From NCBI RefSeq assembly GCF_001280515.1, contig NZ_LBIQ01000035.1:62001-126000 (forward strand): DNA of 64,000 bases, in the 5' to 3' direction. The DNA is from Mangrovimonas sp. ST2L15. Its GTDB lineage: Bacteria; Bacteroidota; Bacteroidia; Flavobacteriales; Flavobacteriaceae. Shown piece by piece: positions 63,766 through 64,000 of this stretch (positions are counted from its first letter, which is position 1; the number at the start of each line of letters is the position of its first letter). The notes below the pieces were generated by a model. That model made no database searches and was not told where the DNA came from. It was given only the letters and a program-made list of their open reading frames with translations. A program made the position numbers and the translations under genes.

Positions 63766-64000
63766 TCAAGTTTTTAGATCTTCATAAACTGAATACTCGT
63801 TTTGAAACGGAATTTCAGGAAAAATTCAAGTCTTTTTTAGATTCGGGACATTATATCCTTGGTAAAGAAGTATTAAAATTTGAAGAAGACTTTGCGTCTT
63901 ACTGTGGAACTAAATATTGTGTGGGTACAAGTAATGGTCTAGATGCTTTAATCCTAATATTTGAGGCATTAAAACAATTGGGAAAGCTGAAGGAAGGGGA
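63762..64000 (+). CDS. DegT/DnrJ/EryC1/StrS aminotransferase, partial at window end
   Basis: The first 79 codons of a PLP aminotransferase for nucleotide-sugar amination: FLDLHKLNTRFETEFQEKF, a FLDSGHYILGKEV segment and FEEDFASYCGTKYCVGTSNGLDAL, the N-terminal motifs of the DegT/StrS (WecE/FdtB-like) family. The PLP lysine lies beyond the window. Coupled to the GNAT gene by ATGA; together they suggest N-acylated amino-sugar synthesis for surface polysaccharide. Confidence 0.85.
   Translation, partial: MIKFLDLHKLNTRFETEFQEKFKSFLDSGHYILGKEVLKFEEDFASYCGTKYCVGTSNGLDALILIFEALKQLGKLKEG

Noticed and set aside
1-64000. Integrated prophage, insertion sequence or genomic island
   Set aside because: No integrase, transposase, att-like repeats or composition shift is visible; genes are housekeeping and phylum-typical.

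Overview
The window is a low-GC, densely packed chromosome segment from a member of the phylum Bacteroidota, almost certainly a (probably marine) Flavobacteriaceae. The evidence is gldJ next to murF, the type IX secretion genes porU-porV, a protein ending in a type IX C-terminal sorting domain, TAnnTTTG-type -7 promoter boxes instead of E. coli-like ones, a tmRNA with tag peptide GENNYALAA, and many short-signal lipoproteins. No insertion sequence, prophage, CRISPR array or resistance cassette is visible.

Layout. 1-6038: amino-acid dehydrogenase, NhaD Na+/H+ antiporter, an ExbB-ExbD-TonB energy-transduction operon and folC. 6102-6311: two tRNA-Val genes separated by a terminator, then a PAS-LuxR regulator. 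7267-15726: murF and gldJ (minus) against porU and porV (plus), linking wall synthesis, gliding and type IX secretion. 15816-19037: cytidine deaminase and pyruvate dehydrogenase E1-alpha and E2. 19227-23252: a 1341-residue secreted protein combining FG-GAP/ASPIC modules with a vanadium-haloperoxidase-like domain. 23382-29959: SDR enzyme, small exported protein, CtlX-type hydrolase, TPR histidine kinase and argS. 30251-36696: the complete trpEGDCFBA operon (minus) behind a leader peptide with three consecutive Trp codons and a terminator. 36873-38879: a thiol/rhodanese redox cluster. 39053-45470: class A penicillin-binding protein, a seven-bladed propeller lipoprotein and an AsmA-like protein. 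45813-50758: K+ channel-like protein, a tripartite efflux set and an AI-2E family transporter. 50829-52560: tmRNA and a lysine/alanine-dehydrogenase-like enzyme. 52618-60516 (minus): TlpA-type lipoprotein, small membrane proteins, creD, an MpaB-like protein, a winged-helix regulator and kdsA. 60702-64000: typA, then the start of a GNAT/DegT sugar-modification locus that runs off the end.

Most notable signals. (1) Three near-identical palindromes (CTTTG-N5-CAAAG) lie just before the three transcription units around creD and a small winged-helix regulator, suggesting a compact autoregulated envelope-stress regulon. (2) The trp operon has a textbook-looking attenuator. (3) Overlapping inverted repeats plus a 46-codon ORF precede argS. 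(4) The AsmA-like gene appears to begin across an A11 homopolymer that puts its start codon out of frame, and the GNAT gene shows a similar 5' anomaly. (5) The haloperoxidase-FG-GAP fusion has an unusual architecture. All functional calls are by reading motifs and family memory; no searches were run.
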